Shown here one piece after another: positions 46,956 to 55,132 of a stretch of DNA of 64,000 nucleotides (the stretch's first letter is position 1; every line of letters begins with the position of its first letter). The notes beneath the pieces are model-generated. The model saw nothing but the letters and a program-made list of their open reading frames with translations. It ran no database searches and was not told the DNA's origin. The stretch is from Fructobacillus pseudoficulneus (GTDB taxonomy: Bacteria; Bacillota; Bacilli; Lactobacillales; Lactobacillaceae): positions 38,464 to 102,463 of the forward strand of contig NZ_FNWS01000005.1 in NCBI RefSeq assembly GCF_900108455.1. Reading direction: 5' to 3'. Position numbers and translations under genes: made by a program.

Positions 46956-48809
46956 ATGAAAATTGCTTTAATTGGAGCTGGTCCCCGAAACTTAGCTGTT
47001 TTGGACCGTTTAATTCAAAAAACACCCAGCAATCAATCATTAACGGTTGATCTTTTTGACCCCTACCCAGTCGGTGGTCGTGTTTGGAACCCCTTTTTTA
47101 AGGATAACCAAACCTTCTTGATGAATACCTTTGCCAATCAGGTCACTCTATTTAACGACTATGATAATAACCAGACTAACGAGGGTTCTTTGTCGCCAAA
47201 TTTGTTGTCGTGGGCACAGTCTTTTGCTTTAGAGTATTTAGAAAAACACCCAGAATATGACATCGCCTATCGCGAAGAAATTATGGCGTCTGTTACTAGT
47301 AACACCCATACTTCTCGTGGTCTGATGGGCGTTTACGCGGCTTGGTTTTTTGAACAATTATCATCTATTTGTCCAGAAAATATTTCAATTAACTTCCATC
47401 AGGAAACGGTTACTGATTTAACTAAAACCACTGACGGTTTTCTTTTAACCGCTGAATCTGGTGAAAGCTATCAAACCGATGACGTCGTTTTCGCTCCAGG
47501 TCATTTAGATGCTAAATTAACCGATAAGAAAAAAGACTTAGCCCACTTTGCACAGGAAAAGTCTCTACATTATTACCCAGCTTCTCATCCAGCTGAAAAT
47601 GATTTTTCAGCCCTTGATAACAATGACACTGTTTTGATTCAAGGTTTAGGCCTATCTTTCTTTGATGATTTACTGACTTTAACCGCCGGCAAAGGGGGAA
47701 TATTCCTTACTAAAAAGGATGGATCGTTGTCATATCAGAAGTCAGGTCATGAACCTCACTTAGTAATCGGTTCTGGATCCGGTTTGCCACCCCGTGCGCA
47801 CGGAACAAATCAAAAAGGTGCTAGTGAGCTTTACCATCCTTTGTTTTTCACCTTACCTGCTTTAAAGGCTATTGCGGCAGAAAATAATGGTAAAGTTCCC
47901 TATTCCACTTTCCGCTTTATTTTAAACCGAGAATTAACCTATAAGTATCTCGTTAATTCAATTCATCAATTAAAGGACCTTAGCGAGAGCAAAAAAGCTG
48001 AAGTCTTAGAATTTATCAAAAACCCTGATAACTGGTTACTTGTTAATGATGAGTTCAACTTGAATTTAAATACTGAAATTTCATGGGATAAACAAGCTAA
48101 CCCTACTCGGGACATGAAGTCAGGCACAGCATTCAAGAAGTTCTTCATTCAGCATTTGAAAAAGGACATTCAATCCGCACAGTTAGGCAATCAAGAGTCA
48201 CCACTAACTGGCGCTTACGACATTTTGCGTGATTTGCGTGGAACTGTTCGCTATCTTTACGATAACCGTTACTTCGATGAAGATGATTACCAAAAACTAC
48301 TGACAGACTTTAAACTCTTTGACACGCAGCTTTCAGTTGGCCCTCCATTAATTCGCATTCAACAGTTACTAGCCCTAATTGAGGCGAAAATTGTAACCAT
48401 TACTGGTCCAAACTTCAGTGTCGCTCACGATAATCAATCCTTTATCGCCACTGATCGCTTCGGCGATACTTATCACGGAACAGCCTTAATCGAAGCCCGT
48501 CTTGGACGCATTGATTTCCGGACTGCAGATAGTCCATTGATTCAATCATTAAGACAACAAGGTCTGATTACCGGTGACAACCGTATCACCAACCCCGATG
48601 GAACGGAACTCTTAGAAAATACAATCAAAGTTGATCCAGCAACTTATCAAGTTATTGATCACGATAATCAACTAGTCAAAAACTTCTTCATCACTGGTAT
48701 CCCACTTGAGGGACAGCGCTGGTTTACGACGGTTATTCCTCGTCCTCACACGCAAACAATTGCCTTTGTTGAGGCAGCAACTGTTGTTAATCAAATTTTT
48801 GCTAAATAA
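46956..48809 (+). CDS. FAD/NAD(P)-binding protein (NAD_binding_9 / COG4529-like)
   Basis: 617 residues. The N-terminal dinucleotide motif GAGPRNLAVLDRL (7-19) and the following DPYPVGGRVWNPFF are typical of this uncharacterised oxidoreductase-like family, also seen in lactobacilli. A second nucleotide region lies around VIGSGSGLPPRAHG, and the C-terminal ITGIPLEGQRWFTTVIPRP closes the FAD fold. Substrate unknown. Strong GGAGG before the ATG. Codon use is less optimised than in the neighbouring core genes, so it may be accessory. Confidence 0.8.
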   Translation: MKIALIGAGPRNLAVLDRLIQKTPSNQSLTVDLFDPYPVGGRVWNPFFKDNQTFLMNTFANQVTLFNDYDNNQTNEGSLSPNLLSWAQSFALEYLEKHPEYDIAYREEIMASVTSNTHTSRGLMGVYAAWFFEQLSSICPENISINFHQETVTDLTKTTDGFLLTAESGESYQTDDVVFAPGHLDAKLTDKKKDLAHFAQEKSLHYYPASHPAENDFSALDNNDTVLIQGLGLSFFDDLLTLTAGKGGIFLTKKDGSLSYQKSGHEPHLVIGSGSGLPPRAHGTNQKGASELYHPLFFTLPALKAIAAENNGKVPYSTFRFILNRELTYKYLVNSIHQLKDLSESKKAEVLEFIKNPDNWLLVNDEFNLNLNTEISWDKQANPTRDMKSGTAFKKFFIQHLKKDIQSAQLGNQESPLTGAYDILRDLRGTVRYLYDNRYFDEDDYQKLLTDFKLFDTQLSVGPPLIRIQQLLALIEAKIVTITGPNFSVAHDNQSFIATDRFGDTYHGTALIEARLGRIDFRTADSPLIQSLRQQGLITGDNRITNPDGTELLENTIKVDPATYQVIDHDNQLVKNFFITGIPLEGQRWFTTVIPRPHTQTIAFVEAATVVNQIFAK

Positions 48810-48835
48810 AAAGCAGCCTTCTGGCTGCTTTTTTT
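48807..48835. terminator. bidirectional terminator
   Basis: AAAAGCAGCC-TTCT-GGCTGCTTTT with A and T runs, between two convergent genes. Confidence 0.9.
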
Positions 48836-49721
48836 ATTGCTGTAAAAAGTTATATTTTTGTTGATAAATTTCTATTGTATCATAATCAAAAATGCCGTGA
48901 TGACCACCCTCAATCAAGTGGAAGTCTGCATCCTTCCCTGTCATCTGACGATACCGCTCAATCATCTCTTGACTTTGCTGATATGGTACGACTTGGTCAT
49001 CACTACCTGCATAGGCAATAACCGCCGGCATTTTTTCGGTGAAATAATTTGCCGGATTTCCTTGGCTCACCCCGGTTGGGTTTTCTGTCACCGACAATCC
49101 AGCCAAAGCTAGGCCTTCAAAAGAAATCGCTTGTCCCGATTCAGCATACTTTGGCTGAATCTTTTCTTCAGCAAACTGTCGAGCGAACTGATCAAATTCA
49201 TAAGGACCGTAATTAGCAATAACGTGCTGTACTTTTGGCAGCCCCGTCAGATCATCGTCTGCTTGAATATGTCCCAACTTGACCCCAGCAGTAACTGATG
49301 CTGCATATAGGAGTGCTAGTTGTGCTCCAGAAGATTCCCCCGCCAAATCAATTTTATCTGCAATCAAATGATACTTATCTGCTGATTGATTCAATAACTT
49401 AATGGCCGCCCGCATTTCCGCAATTTGTTTTGGGAATGAAAATGAACGAGAAGAAATTAATGAGTAGTTCATTGAAGCAACTGCATAACCATCTTTCACC
49501 AACTTCAAACTTGGTCCTAATTTGAACGATGATTTTTCTCCTCGTACCAGACCTCCTCCTTGCAAATCTAACAAGAGTGGTGCTTTATTTTCCGTCTTTG
49601 GCAAATACAAATCGAGCAATTGCCATTCTTCTGGCCCGTATTGAATATTTTTGATTGTTTGGCCAACATAATCAGGGACTTCAACTGGTTCAATTGTTAT
49701 TTTGGCATCTTTGAATAACAT
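48834..49721 (-). CDS. alpha/beta-hydrolase (esterase/lipase, HSL/BD-FAE type)
   Basis: 295 residues. Oxyanion-hole motif QGGGLVRG (about 54-61, in place of HGGG), nucleophile Ser130 in GESSG, acid in GSDDQVVPY and His in GGHHGIF complete the triad. No signal peptide. Probably an intracellular carboxylesterase. Single gene; its promoter region contains two parS sites 15-57 bases before the start. Confidence 0.85.
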   Translation of the reverse strand: MLFKDAKITIEPVEVPDYVGQTIKNIQYGPEEWQLLDLYLPKTENKAPLLLDLQGGGLVRGEKSSFKLGPSLKLVKDGYAVASMNYSLISSRSFSFPKQIAEMRAAIKLLNQSADKYHLIADKIDLAGESSGAQLALLYAASVTAGVKLGHIQADDDLTGLPKVQHVIANYGPYEFDQFARQFAEEKIQPKYAESGQAISFEGLALAGLSVTENPTGVSQGNPANYFTEKMPAVIAYAGSDDQVVPYQQSQEMIERYRQMTGKDADFHLIEGGHHGIFDYDTIEIYQQKYNFLQQ

Positions 49722-49735
49722 TTTTCGCTCCTGAC

Positions 49736-49751
49736 TGTTTTACGTGAAACA
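49736..49751. other. parS site (one mismatch)
   Basis: TGTTTTACGTGAAACA differs from the bacterial parS palindrome TGTTTCACGTGAAACA only at position 6. Twenty-seven bases centre to centre from the perfect copy. Confidence 0.75.
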
Positions 49752-49762
49752 TTAGAAGATAG

Positions 49763-49778
49763 TGTTTCACGTGAAACA
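49763..49778. other. parS site (perfect consensus)
   Basis: TGTTTCACGTGAAACA, the exact 16-base ParB/Spo0J binding palindrome. About 3.8 kb from dnaA, as expected for origin-proximal chromosome partitioning. parA/parB are not in the window. Confidence 0.93.
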
Positions 49779-49841
49779 CCTAAAATAAAAAAGCCCGAAC
49801 AGGCCCAGACTTTACCTTATCGCAAACTTCTTAAACGATTC

Positions 49842-50006
49842 TTAATTTTTATCGCGATTGCCCCAAACAAAGGCAATCAACAAAATCACCGTTGCTAAGT
49901 TAGCACAAACTAATGAAAATGCCTCGGCGTTGAATGCCCAAGATGCAATTGAAATGAACATCAAAACTAAAGCTAAAATAGTAATGATAACAGTTGGTTG
50001 TTTCAT
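49842..50006 (-). CDS. small two-helix membrane protein (54 residues)
   Basis: 54 codons from ATG 50006 with GAGAGG seven bases upstream. Two hydrophobic segments (IITILALVLMFISIASWAF and SLVCANLATVILLIAFVW) joined by a short acidic turn, ending GNRDKN. I do not recognise it. It lies 19 bases after the MscL-like gene and ends before a weak hairpin with U run (about 49785-49812), so it is probably the second gene of that unit. Confidence 0.65.
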   Translation of the reverse strand: MKQPTVIITILALVLMFISIASWAFNAEAFSLVCANLATVILLIAFVWGNRDKN

Positions 50007-50025
50007 GATATTTCCTCTCTAAACT

Positions 50026-50529
50026 TTATTCCTTAGATGACTTAGTTAATTCAGCTAAAATTTGTTTTTGCAACTCAGAATTAGCACGAACCAAGTCATT
50101 ATTTTCTTTTTGTAATTTTTGCAAAGCCATCATATCAACATGGGGTTCATCATAACCCCATTTTTCAGATTCGGATCCAATCAATTTGTTATTGATAAAT
50201 TGAATCGTATAGTAGACCGCTAACGCAATCGACAACATCGTCAACAATGAAGTTAAAAAGGACGTCCAGGCAGTCTGCGTAGCATCAAAGTACAGCGGGT
50301 GGCCAGCAAAAAAAATCCAACGCCATAATGAATACAACAAATGGGCGATTAGTGAAACCAAATCCTTAATTGCGGCACCAAAAGCATTTCCAACAACAAC
50401 GGAAATGACAAATGTTAGCAAATTCGGCGCAAACAGAAAGCGCCGAAAGGACACCCAACCAGCAGAAGAGCGCTTTAACAATAAATTACGTTGCTCGAGG
50501 AGCTCTTTTTTTCGGGCAGCTTTTGACAT
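50026..50529 (-). CDS. MscL-family-like membrane protein with C-terminal coiled coil
   Basis: 167 residues. FRRFLFAPNLLTFVISVVVGNAFGAAIKDLV resembles the first helix of the large-conductance mechanosensitive channel, and a second helix (about 98-117, SLLTMLSIALAVYYTIQFINN) follows. The C-terminus is a Leu/Gln/Glu coiled coil (LQKLQKENNDLVRANSELQKQI), like the MscL cytoplasmic bundle. The loop between is longer than in MscL. The ATG at 50529 follows AGGAG. Osmotic-release channel is the likely role but divergent. Confidence 0.7.
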   Translation of the reverse strand: MSKAARKKELLEQRNLLLKRSSAGWVSFRRFLFAPNLLTFVISVVVGNAFGAAIKDLVSLIAHLLYSLWRWIFFAGHPLYFDATQTAWTSFLTSLLTMLSIALAVYYTIQFINNKLIGSESEKWGYDEPHVDMMALQKLQKENNDLVRANSELQKQILAELTKSSKE

Positions 50530-50604
50530 AACTCTCCTTTCCAAAAACAAGAAACATTTCTAATACTCATTATACGACTTGTTTTACCGTAATAAAAGTA
50601 ACAC

Positions 50605-51528
50605 TTACTTTTTTAAAAACCCATAGTGGTAGAACAAATAAGTCGCCCCAATCATCATCAAAAACATGATGATGATGGTCACCCACCAGCCATGAGCACC
50701 ATGCGCAAATGGTAGGTAGTCAACGTTTTCACCATAGAAACCGGAAACAATCGTTGGAATCGTGAAAACAATTGAATAAACCGTTAACACCTTCATGGTC
50801 CAGTTCAAGTCACGATTTCCCAACGACCCCGTCGCATCTGAAACCGCATTAATCACTTCCATGGCTAATCCTGCCATATCGCGCGCCTGTTCCACCTCAA
50901 CCCGGACAGCATCGATCCGATCAGTTTGCTCTTCATTTAAATGGTCTTGATAAGAACGCTTGACCTGGTTCAGCATAATTAAGTTATTGGCCAACGAGTT
51001 CTGCAAGTAAATCATTTGTATCTGTAAATGAAGCAAATCGTTAGTATGCTTGGTCAATTGCTTTCGATTACCAAATTGAGCCTGAATTGCTCGCCTTTGC
51101 CGGTTAATTTCAGTAATCTCATCACCATACATCGTCATCAAGGGGTAAATGCCGTCAATCAAAAAGTCAAAGGCAGACATTTGTTCAACCGCTTCTCCCT
51201 GGTCATCCGTTTGCAGAGACAAAAAATCCTTCTTGATATAATCGGTTGGTCGATGCGCAAAAGTATATAAATCACCGTGGACCAAGACAATGCCGATTGG
51301 TCGAGTCAAAACCGGCTCTGGCTCAGCAGAAATCACATCTAAAATAATCAGTGCTTCATTGACATCCGGATCAAACTCCATCCGCACGCTTTCATTATTA
51401 TCATTAGCATAACCAAGCATCTGTTCCGTTAACCCGTGCTCGGTCAATAACGACTGCTTGTCCTGGCTATTCATGTTGGTCACATGGTACCAAGAAAAAT
51501 GTTCTGTTTGTTTTAGTGTCTCAATCAT
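50605..51528 (-). CDS. CorA-family divalent cation transporter with altered GMN motif
   Basis: About 307 residues: N-terminal cytoplasmic domain, long helix, and two C-terminal membrane helices. The signature normally read YGMN at the end of helix 1 is YGEN here (SGFYGENVDYLPF), placing a Glu at the selectivity filter. CorA proteins move Mg2+, Co2+, Ni2+ or Zn2+; the change may alter selectivity or direction. Start is uncertain: ATG at 51528 with AAGGG eleven bases upstream, or TTG at 51549 without a site. Confidence 0.85.
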   Translation of the reverse strand: MIETLKQTEHFSWYHVTNMNSQDKQSLLTEHGLTEQMLGYANDNNESVRMEFDPDVNEALIILDVISAEPEPVLTRPIGIVLVHGDLYTFAHRPTDYIKKDFLSLQTDDQGEAVEQMSAFDFLIDGIYPLMTMYGDEITEINRQRRAIQAQFGNRKQLTKHTNDLLHLQIQMIYLQNSLANNLIMLNQVKRSYQDHLNEEQTDRIDAVRVEVEQARDMAGLAMEVINAVSDATGSLGNRDLNWTMKVLTVYSIVFTIPTIVSGFYGENVDYLPFAHGAHGWWVTIIIMFLMMIGATYLFYHYGFLKK

Positions 51529-51597
51529 CAGAGCATCATCCCTTTCCAAGCAAAATCTTCACCCCTTATGATAGCAGACTTACCCGCACAAGCAAAC

Positions 51598-51627
51598 AAA
51601 AAAGCCCCCTGCTACAAGCAGGAGACT
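51598..51627 (-). terminator. terminator of yidC
   Basis: CTCCTGC-TTGTA-GCAGGGGG hairpin with six U on the minus strand. Confidence 0.82.
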
Positions 51628-51644
51628 GGATTTAGTATCAAAAT

Positions 51645-52493
51645 TTAACGGTGCTTCTTTTTCTTTGAACGAGTGGCCTTGCGAATCATTCGTTCCTTGT
51701 TCTTAACAAGTGCGGCTGCTTCTTCACGTTCTTTGCGCATCTTGAATGGATTTTGCAAGAAGAACGTTTGAACCGTTTGGAACAAGTTACTGATTACCCA
51801 GTACAAAGAAACAGCTGAAGGAACTGCTAATGCCGTAAACAAAATGATGAATGGGAAGATAAATGGCATCACCTTCGTCATCGTGTTTTGCTGTGGGTTA
51901 GCTTGCGTTGACAACCAAGAAGAAGCAAAGGTAAACAGCGCAGCCAAAATTGGCAAAATATAATAAGGATCTTGGTGACCCAGGTTCAACCATAAGAAAG
52001 AACCTGAACGCAAAATCGGTGAATTATGAATTCCCTGGTACAAGGCAATCAAAACTGGCATCTGCACCAACAAAGGCAACATTGATGCGAATGGCGAAAT
52101 ACCACGATCCTTGTACAACTGTTGCTGAGCAGCAGCCAACAATTGTCGACTTTCAGCATCACGACCAGGATATTGTTCCTGCAAGGCCTTAATTTCATCT
52201 TGCACGCCTTGCATCTTCTTCATTGAATCAATTTGATAAACCATCAATGGCAAAATCACAAATCGAACCAAAATCGTAAAGACGATGATTCCCAAACCAT
52301 AAGATGAAGAGAACCATGATGAAACACCCAAAATTGAACGAATAAAGATTGCAACAAAACCGCCCCAAAGACCGGTTCCGCCAACGTGTCCAGAATAAGA
52401 CATATCAGCAGCAATAATACCAACAATTGCCAAAACTGCCATTAAAATTGGTAAAAGCCCAATTGTTTTATACCATTTACTTAGTCGAGCCAT
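51645..52493 (-). CDS. yidC: membrane protein insertase YidC/OxaA
   Basis: 282 residues with five to six membrane helices. The groove Arg is in FTILVRFVILPLMV, and the cytoplasmic hairpin (KKMQGVQDEIKALQEQYPGRD) is present. Unlike most Gram-positive homologs there is no lipobox Cys in the N-terminal segment. The tail is strongly basic (KATRSKKKKHR) for ribosome binding. It overlaps rnpA by 17 bases and is co-transcribed with it. Confidence 0.95.
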   Translation of the reverse strand: MARLSKWYKTIGLLPILMAVLAIVGIIAADMSYSGHVGGTGLWGGFVAIFIRSILGVSSWFSSSYGLGIIVFTILVRFVILPLMVYQIDSMKKMQGVQDEIKALQEQYPGRDAESRQLLAAAQQQLYKDRGISPFASMLPLLVQMPVLIALYQGIHNSPILRSGSFLWLNLGHQDPYYILPILAALFTFASSWLSTQANPQQNTMTKVMPFIFPFIILFTALAVPSAVSLYWVISNLFQTVQTFFLQNPFKMRKEREEAAALVKNKERMIRKATRSKKKKHR

Positions 52494-52839
52494 GAGAATC
52501 TTCCTTTAATAAGTTTGCCAGCTTTAACACATGTTCCAGCTGTTGCTTGATGAATGCCTGAGATTGGTGTGCAACTGCCGGACGGGCAATCACTAGAATA
52601 TCAGTTTCGGAATCAATCAACGGTTTTAATTCCAAAAAGCTTTGACGAATACGCCGCTTTACATGAACACGGTCATGTGCCTTACCGATTTTTTTACCCA
52701 CTGAAAGTCCCAAGCGAAAGTGCTTTTGTTCTTGTTTCTTCAACCGATACAAAACAAAGTACTTATTGGCCACCGATTGGTGGTGGTCAAAAACTTTTTG
52801 AAACTCGGCAGGCTTTTTTATCCGAAATGTCTTACGCAT
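52477..52839 (-). CDS. rnpA: ribonuclease P protein component
   Basis: 120 residues. RNR-type motif VHVKRRIRQSFLELK and the flanking FRLGLSVGKKIGKAH are conserved. Protein subunit that helps RNase P RNA mature tRNA 5' ends. It follows rpmH in the standard origin arrangement, with a terminator-like hairpin between them, and overlaps yidC. Confidence 0.95.
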   Translation of the reverse strand: MRKTFRIKKPAEFQKVFDHHQSVANKYFVLYRLKKQEQKHFRLGLSVGKKIGKAHDRVHVKRRIRQSFLELKPLIDSETDILVIARPAVAHQSQAFIKQQLEHVLKLANLLKEDSHGSTK

Positions 52840-52899
52840 GGGATACCACCTAATTATTTCAACATATGTACGCAGGATTAGCCTGCATTAACCTAAAAA

Positions 52900-52928
52900 A
52901 TAAAAAGGCCACTGACAAGCAGCGACCT
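52900..52928 (-). terminator. hairpin after rpmH
   Basis: AGGTCGCTG-CTTGT-CAGTGGCCT (9 bp with two G-U pairs) followed by TTTTTATTTTTT on the minus strand. Partial termination would keep rpmH above rnpA-yidC. Confidence 0.75.
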
Positions 52929-52930
52929 GT

Positions 52931-53065
52931 TTAGGCAGATAATACCTTACGGCCCTTAGCACGACGGCGAGCCAAAACCTTACGGCCATTGCTTGTGCTC
53001 ATACGCTTGCGGAAACCGTGTACGCGTTCGCGATGACGCTTCTTTGGTTGGAATGTACGCTTCAT
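52931..53065 (-). CDS. rpmH: 50S ribosomal protein L34
   Basis: 44 residues, start ATG 53065 with GGAGG nearby. The whole protein is the conserved basic sequence [21 protein letters not shown] followed by [23 protein letters not shown]. First gene of the leftward rpmH-rnpA-yidC group beside dnaA. Confidence 0.98.
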   Translation of the reverse strand: MKRTFQPKKRHRERVHGFRKRMSTSNGRKVLARRRAKGRKVLSA

Positions 53066-53120
53066 CTGTCATTTCCTCCATTACTAATTTGTCTGCAAAA
53101 AAACTTGCAATTCGACAATA

Positions 53121-53149
53121 ATCATACCATGGTCATAGCATTATGGCAA
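53121..53149 (-). promoter_or_regulatory. rpmH promoter
   Basis: TTGCCA (53144-53149), 17-base spacer, TATGAT (53121-53126). Confidence 0.65.
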
Positions 53150-53329
53150 GGCTTTCACCTCTTTTCTATTAAAAGCGCCTTTATATAGAAAAAAGTGAAA
53201 AATGTTCTCCCCAATTTTATCACAAATAAAAGCACAGGCATGCGGATAAGAAAGGACAACTTTTGACTCTCAACAGCTTTTGCCCGACTTTTCCCCATAT
53301 CCCCAGGTTGTGGACTGCTTTCTGGGGAA

Positions 53330-53500
53330 AACGGTGATAATTCCACAAAAAGTGAGAATATCAACCTTTCCACTGGGGATAACCCTGTTCATATGTGGAT
53401 AACCCGAAATTTTGTTCCCTTTCTTCTCCACAAGAAGGACATCTTTTATTCCCCAAGCGGGATAACTATTCTTTTACATTTTTTCCTGTGGATAACTTTT
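53330..53500. other. oriC, left DnaA-box cluster
   Basis: Perfect DnaA boxes (TTATCCACA, read as TGTGGATAA) at 53394-53402 and 53487-53495, and one-mismatch boxes such as TGGGGATAA at 53374-53382 and weaker GGGATAAC at 53459-53465. The space from rpmH to dnaA (53066-53570) holds no gene. Confidence 0.8.
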
Positions 53501-53519
53501 TTCTTCCCCCTTTCTTTGC

Positions 53520-53525
53520 TATAAT
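53520..53525 (+). promoter_or_regulatory. dnaA promoter -10
   Basis: Extended -10 TGC-TATAAT; a perfect DnaA box lies 25 bases upstream, so DnaA could regulate its own gene. No good -35. Confidence 0.5.
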
Positions 53526-53570
53526 ATTTTCCATAAGACTCATTCACTTTACATCCGTTTGGAGATACAT

Positions 53571-54953
53571 ATGTCGAACACACTTGACCCTAATGACCTC
53601 TGGAAGCAGGTCAGCCTTCTACTATATAAAACAACCGGCCCCGTCAGCTTTGAAACCATGATTGCCCCACTAAAACCGCAAGGTTTCGAAGATGGTAAGC
53701 TCATCCTTTCCGTCCCTGCCGAACATGCCGAAAAAATTATTGGTGCTTGGAACAATAAACAATACGCCCTGGACTTTGTTCAACACGCAAACGAAATCAC
53801 CGGCGACTTCATTCGCCCCGAACTACGCGTTTTAAGCGAAAGCATGGAGCCCACTGCTCAGCCAGCCGTTACCAACTCCATTCCACCGACCCAAATTCCT
53901 TTTTCACAGGATAACGACTTAAATCCTGATTTCACGTTTGAAAAGTTTGTTAAGGGATCAGGAAATGAAAACGCCTTAGCCGTCGCACTTGCCGTGGCCG
54001 AAGCGCCCGGAAAAGTTTACAATCCTTTCCTTATCTATGGAGGTGTCGGACTTGGTAAAACCCATTTGATGCAATCAATTGGAAACGAGTACGCCAGCAC
54101 CCATCCAAATGCGCGCATCAAATACGCGACAGCCGAAGATTTTTTGAACGATTTCACTGACTCACTTCGTGAAGGAAACAAAGCCGATTCCAACGCGACT
54201 GCGAAATTCAAAAAAACATACCGCTCATTAGATATGTTATTAATTGATGATATCCAGTTCTGGTCTGGTAAAGAGAAGGTCCAAGAAGAATTCTTTAACA
54301 CCTTCAACGCCCTCACCAAGTCAGGAAAGCAAATCGTGATGACTTCCGATCGCTACCCAACGGACATTCCTGATTTGCTAACGCGTTTGACGTCCCGCTT
54401 TGAAGCCGGAATTACCCAAGACATTCAAAAGCCCGACCTACCGACCCGAGTAGCTATCCTGAGAAACTTGCAGGAAAGAAACGATTTAGACATTCCAAAT
54501 GAAGTCCTCGAATTAATCGGTGAAAAAATTGATACCAACGTTCGTTCGCTCGAAGGGGCCTTCCATAAGTTTGAAGCTAAAATTCGCTTCATGAACAAAC
54601 CAGCGACAATTGAAACGGCCCAATCAATTTTGGCCGAACTCAATATCGATCAAGGCAAGAAAGTCACCGTTGAACGGATTCAAGAAACAGTTGCCAATTA
54701 CTTTATGCAAACGGTCGCTGACATGCAGGGAACAAGACGGCAGGCTGACTTAGTCAATGCTCGCCACATCGCCATCTACTTAACGCGAACAATGACCAAC
54801 AAGTCATTGCCAGATATTGGCCGGTCATTTGGTGGCCGGGACCACTCTTCAATTTCACACGCTTATAATAAAGTTGCTGAACAGGTCGAAACGGAACCAA
54901 AGACCAAAGAATTAATTGAAGACCTCGCCAATGAAATCAAAAATGGTAAATAA
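53571..54953 (+). CDS. dnaA: chromosomal replication initiator DnaA
   Basis: 460 residues: domain I (about 1-80), linker, AAA+ domain with Walker A GGVGLGKTH (about 158-166), Walker B LLIDDIQFW, and domain IV with the DnaA-box helix GGRDHSSISHAYNKV. GGAG six bases before the ATG at 53571 fixes the start; the frame extends four codons further to a TTG without support. Opens oriC to start replication. Confidence 0.98.
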   Translation: MSNTLDPNDLWKQVSLLLYKTTGPVSFETMIAPLKPQGFEDGKLILSVPAEHAEKIIGAWNNKQYALDFVQHANEITGDFIRPELRVLSESMEPTAQPAVTNSIPPTQIPFSQDNDLNPDFTFEKFVKGSGNENALAVALAVAEAPGKVYNPFLIYGGVGLGKTHLMQSIGNEYASTHPNARIKYATAEDFLNDFTDSLREGNKADSNATAKFKKTYRSLDMLLIDDIQFWSGKEKVQEEFFNTFNALTKSGKQIVMTSDRYPTDIPDLLTRLTSRFEAGITQDIQKPDLPTRVAILRNLQERNDLDIPNEVLELIGEKIDTNVRSLEGAFHKFEAKIRFMNKPATIETAQSILAELNIDQGKKVTVERIQETVANYFMQTVADMQGTRRQADLVNARHIAIYLTRTMTNKSLPDIGRSFGGRDHSSISHAYNKVAEQVETEPKTKELIEDLANEIKNGK

Positions 54954-55132
54954 GTCTTGGGGATAAGTTTATAATTGTCTTAAAGTTAGCCACAAAGTTA
55001 TCAACAGGCAAAACCGCTTCACCTTCACCTTGACAACCTAATCCCCATTTCCCACAGCCCTTATTACTATTACTAGTTAAATAATAACTAATTAATTAAT
55101 ATAAGCACCCCGCCTAAAGGAGGCCTCGCGCC
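54954..55132. other. oriC, right cluster and AT-rich stretch between dnaA and dnaN
   Basis: DnaA boxes with one mismatch: TGGGGATAA (54958-54966) and TTATCAACA (54998-55006). An AT-only stretch rich in TTAA/TAAT (55074-55103) may be the unwinding element. No gene. Confidence 0.65.
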
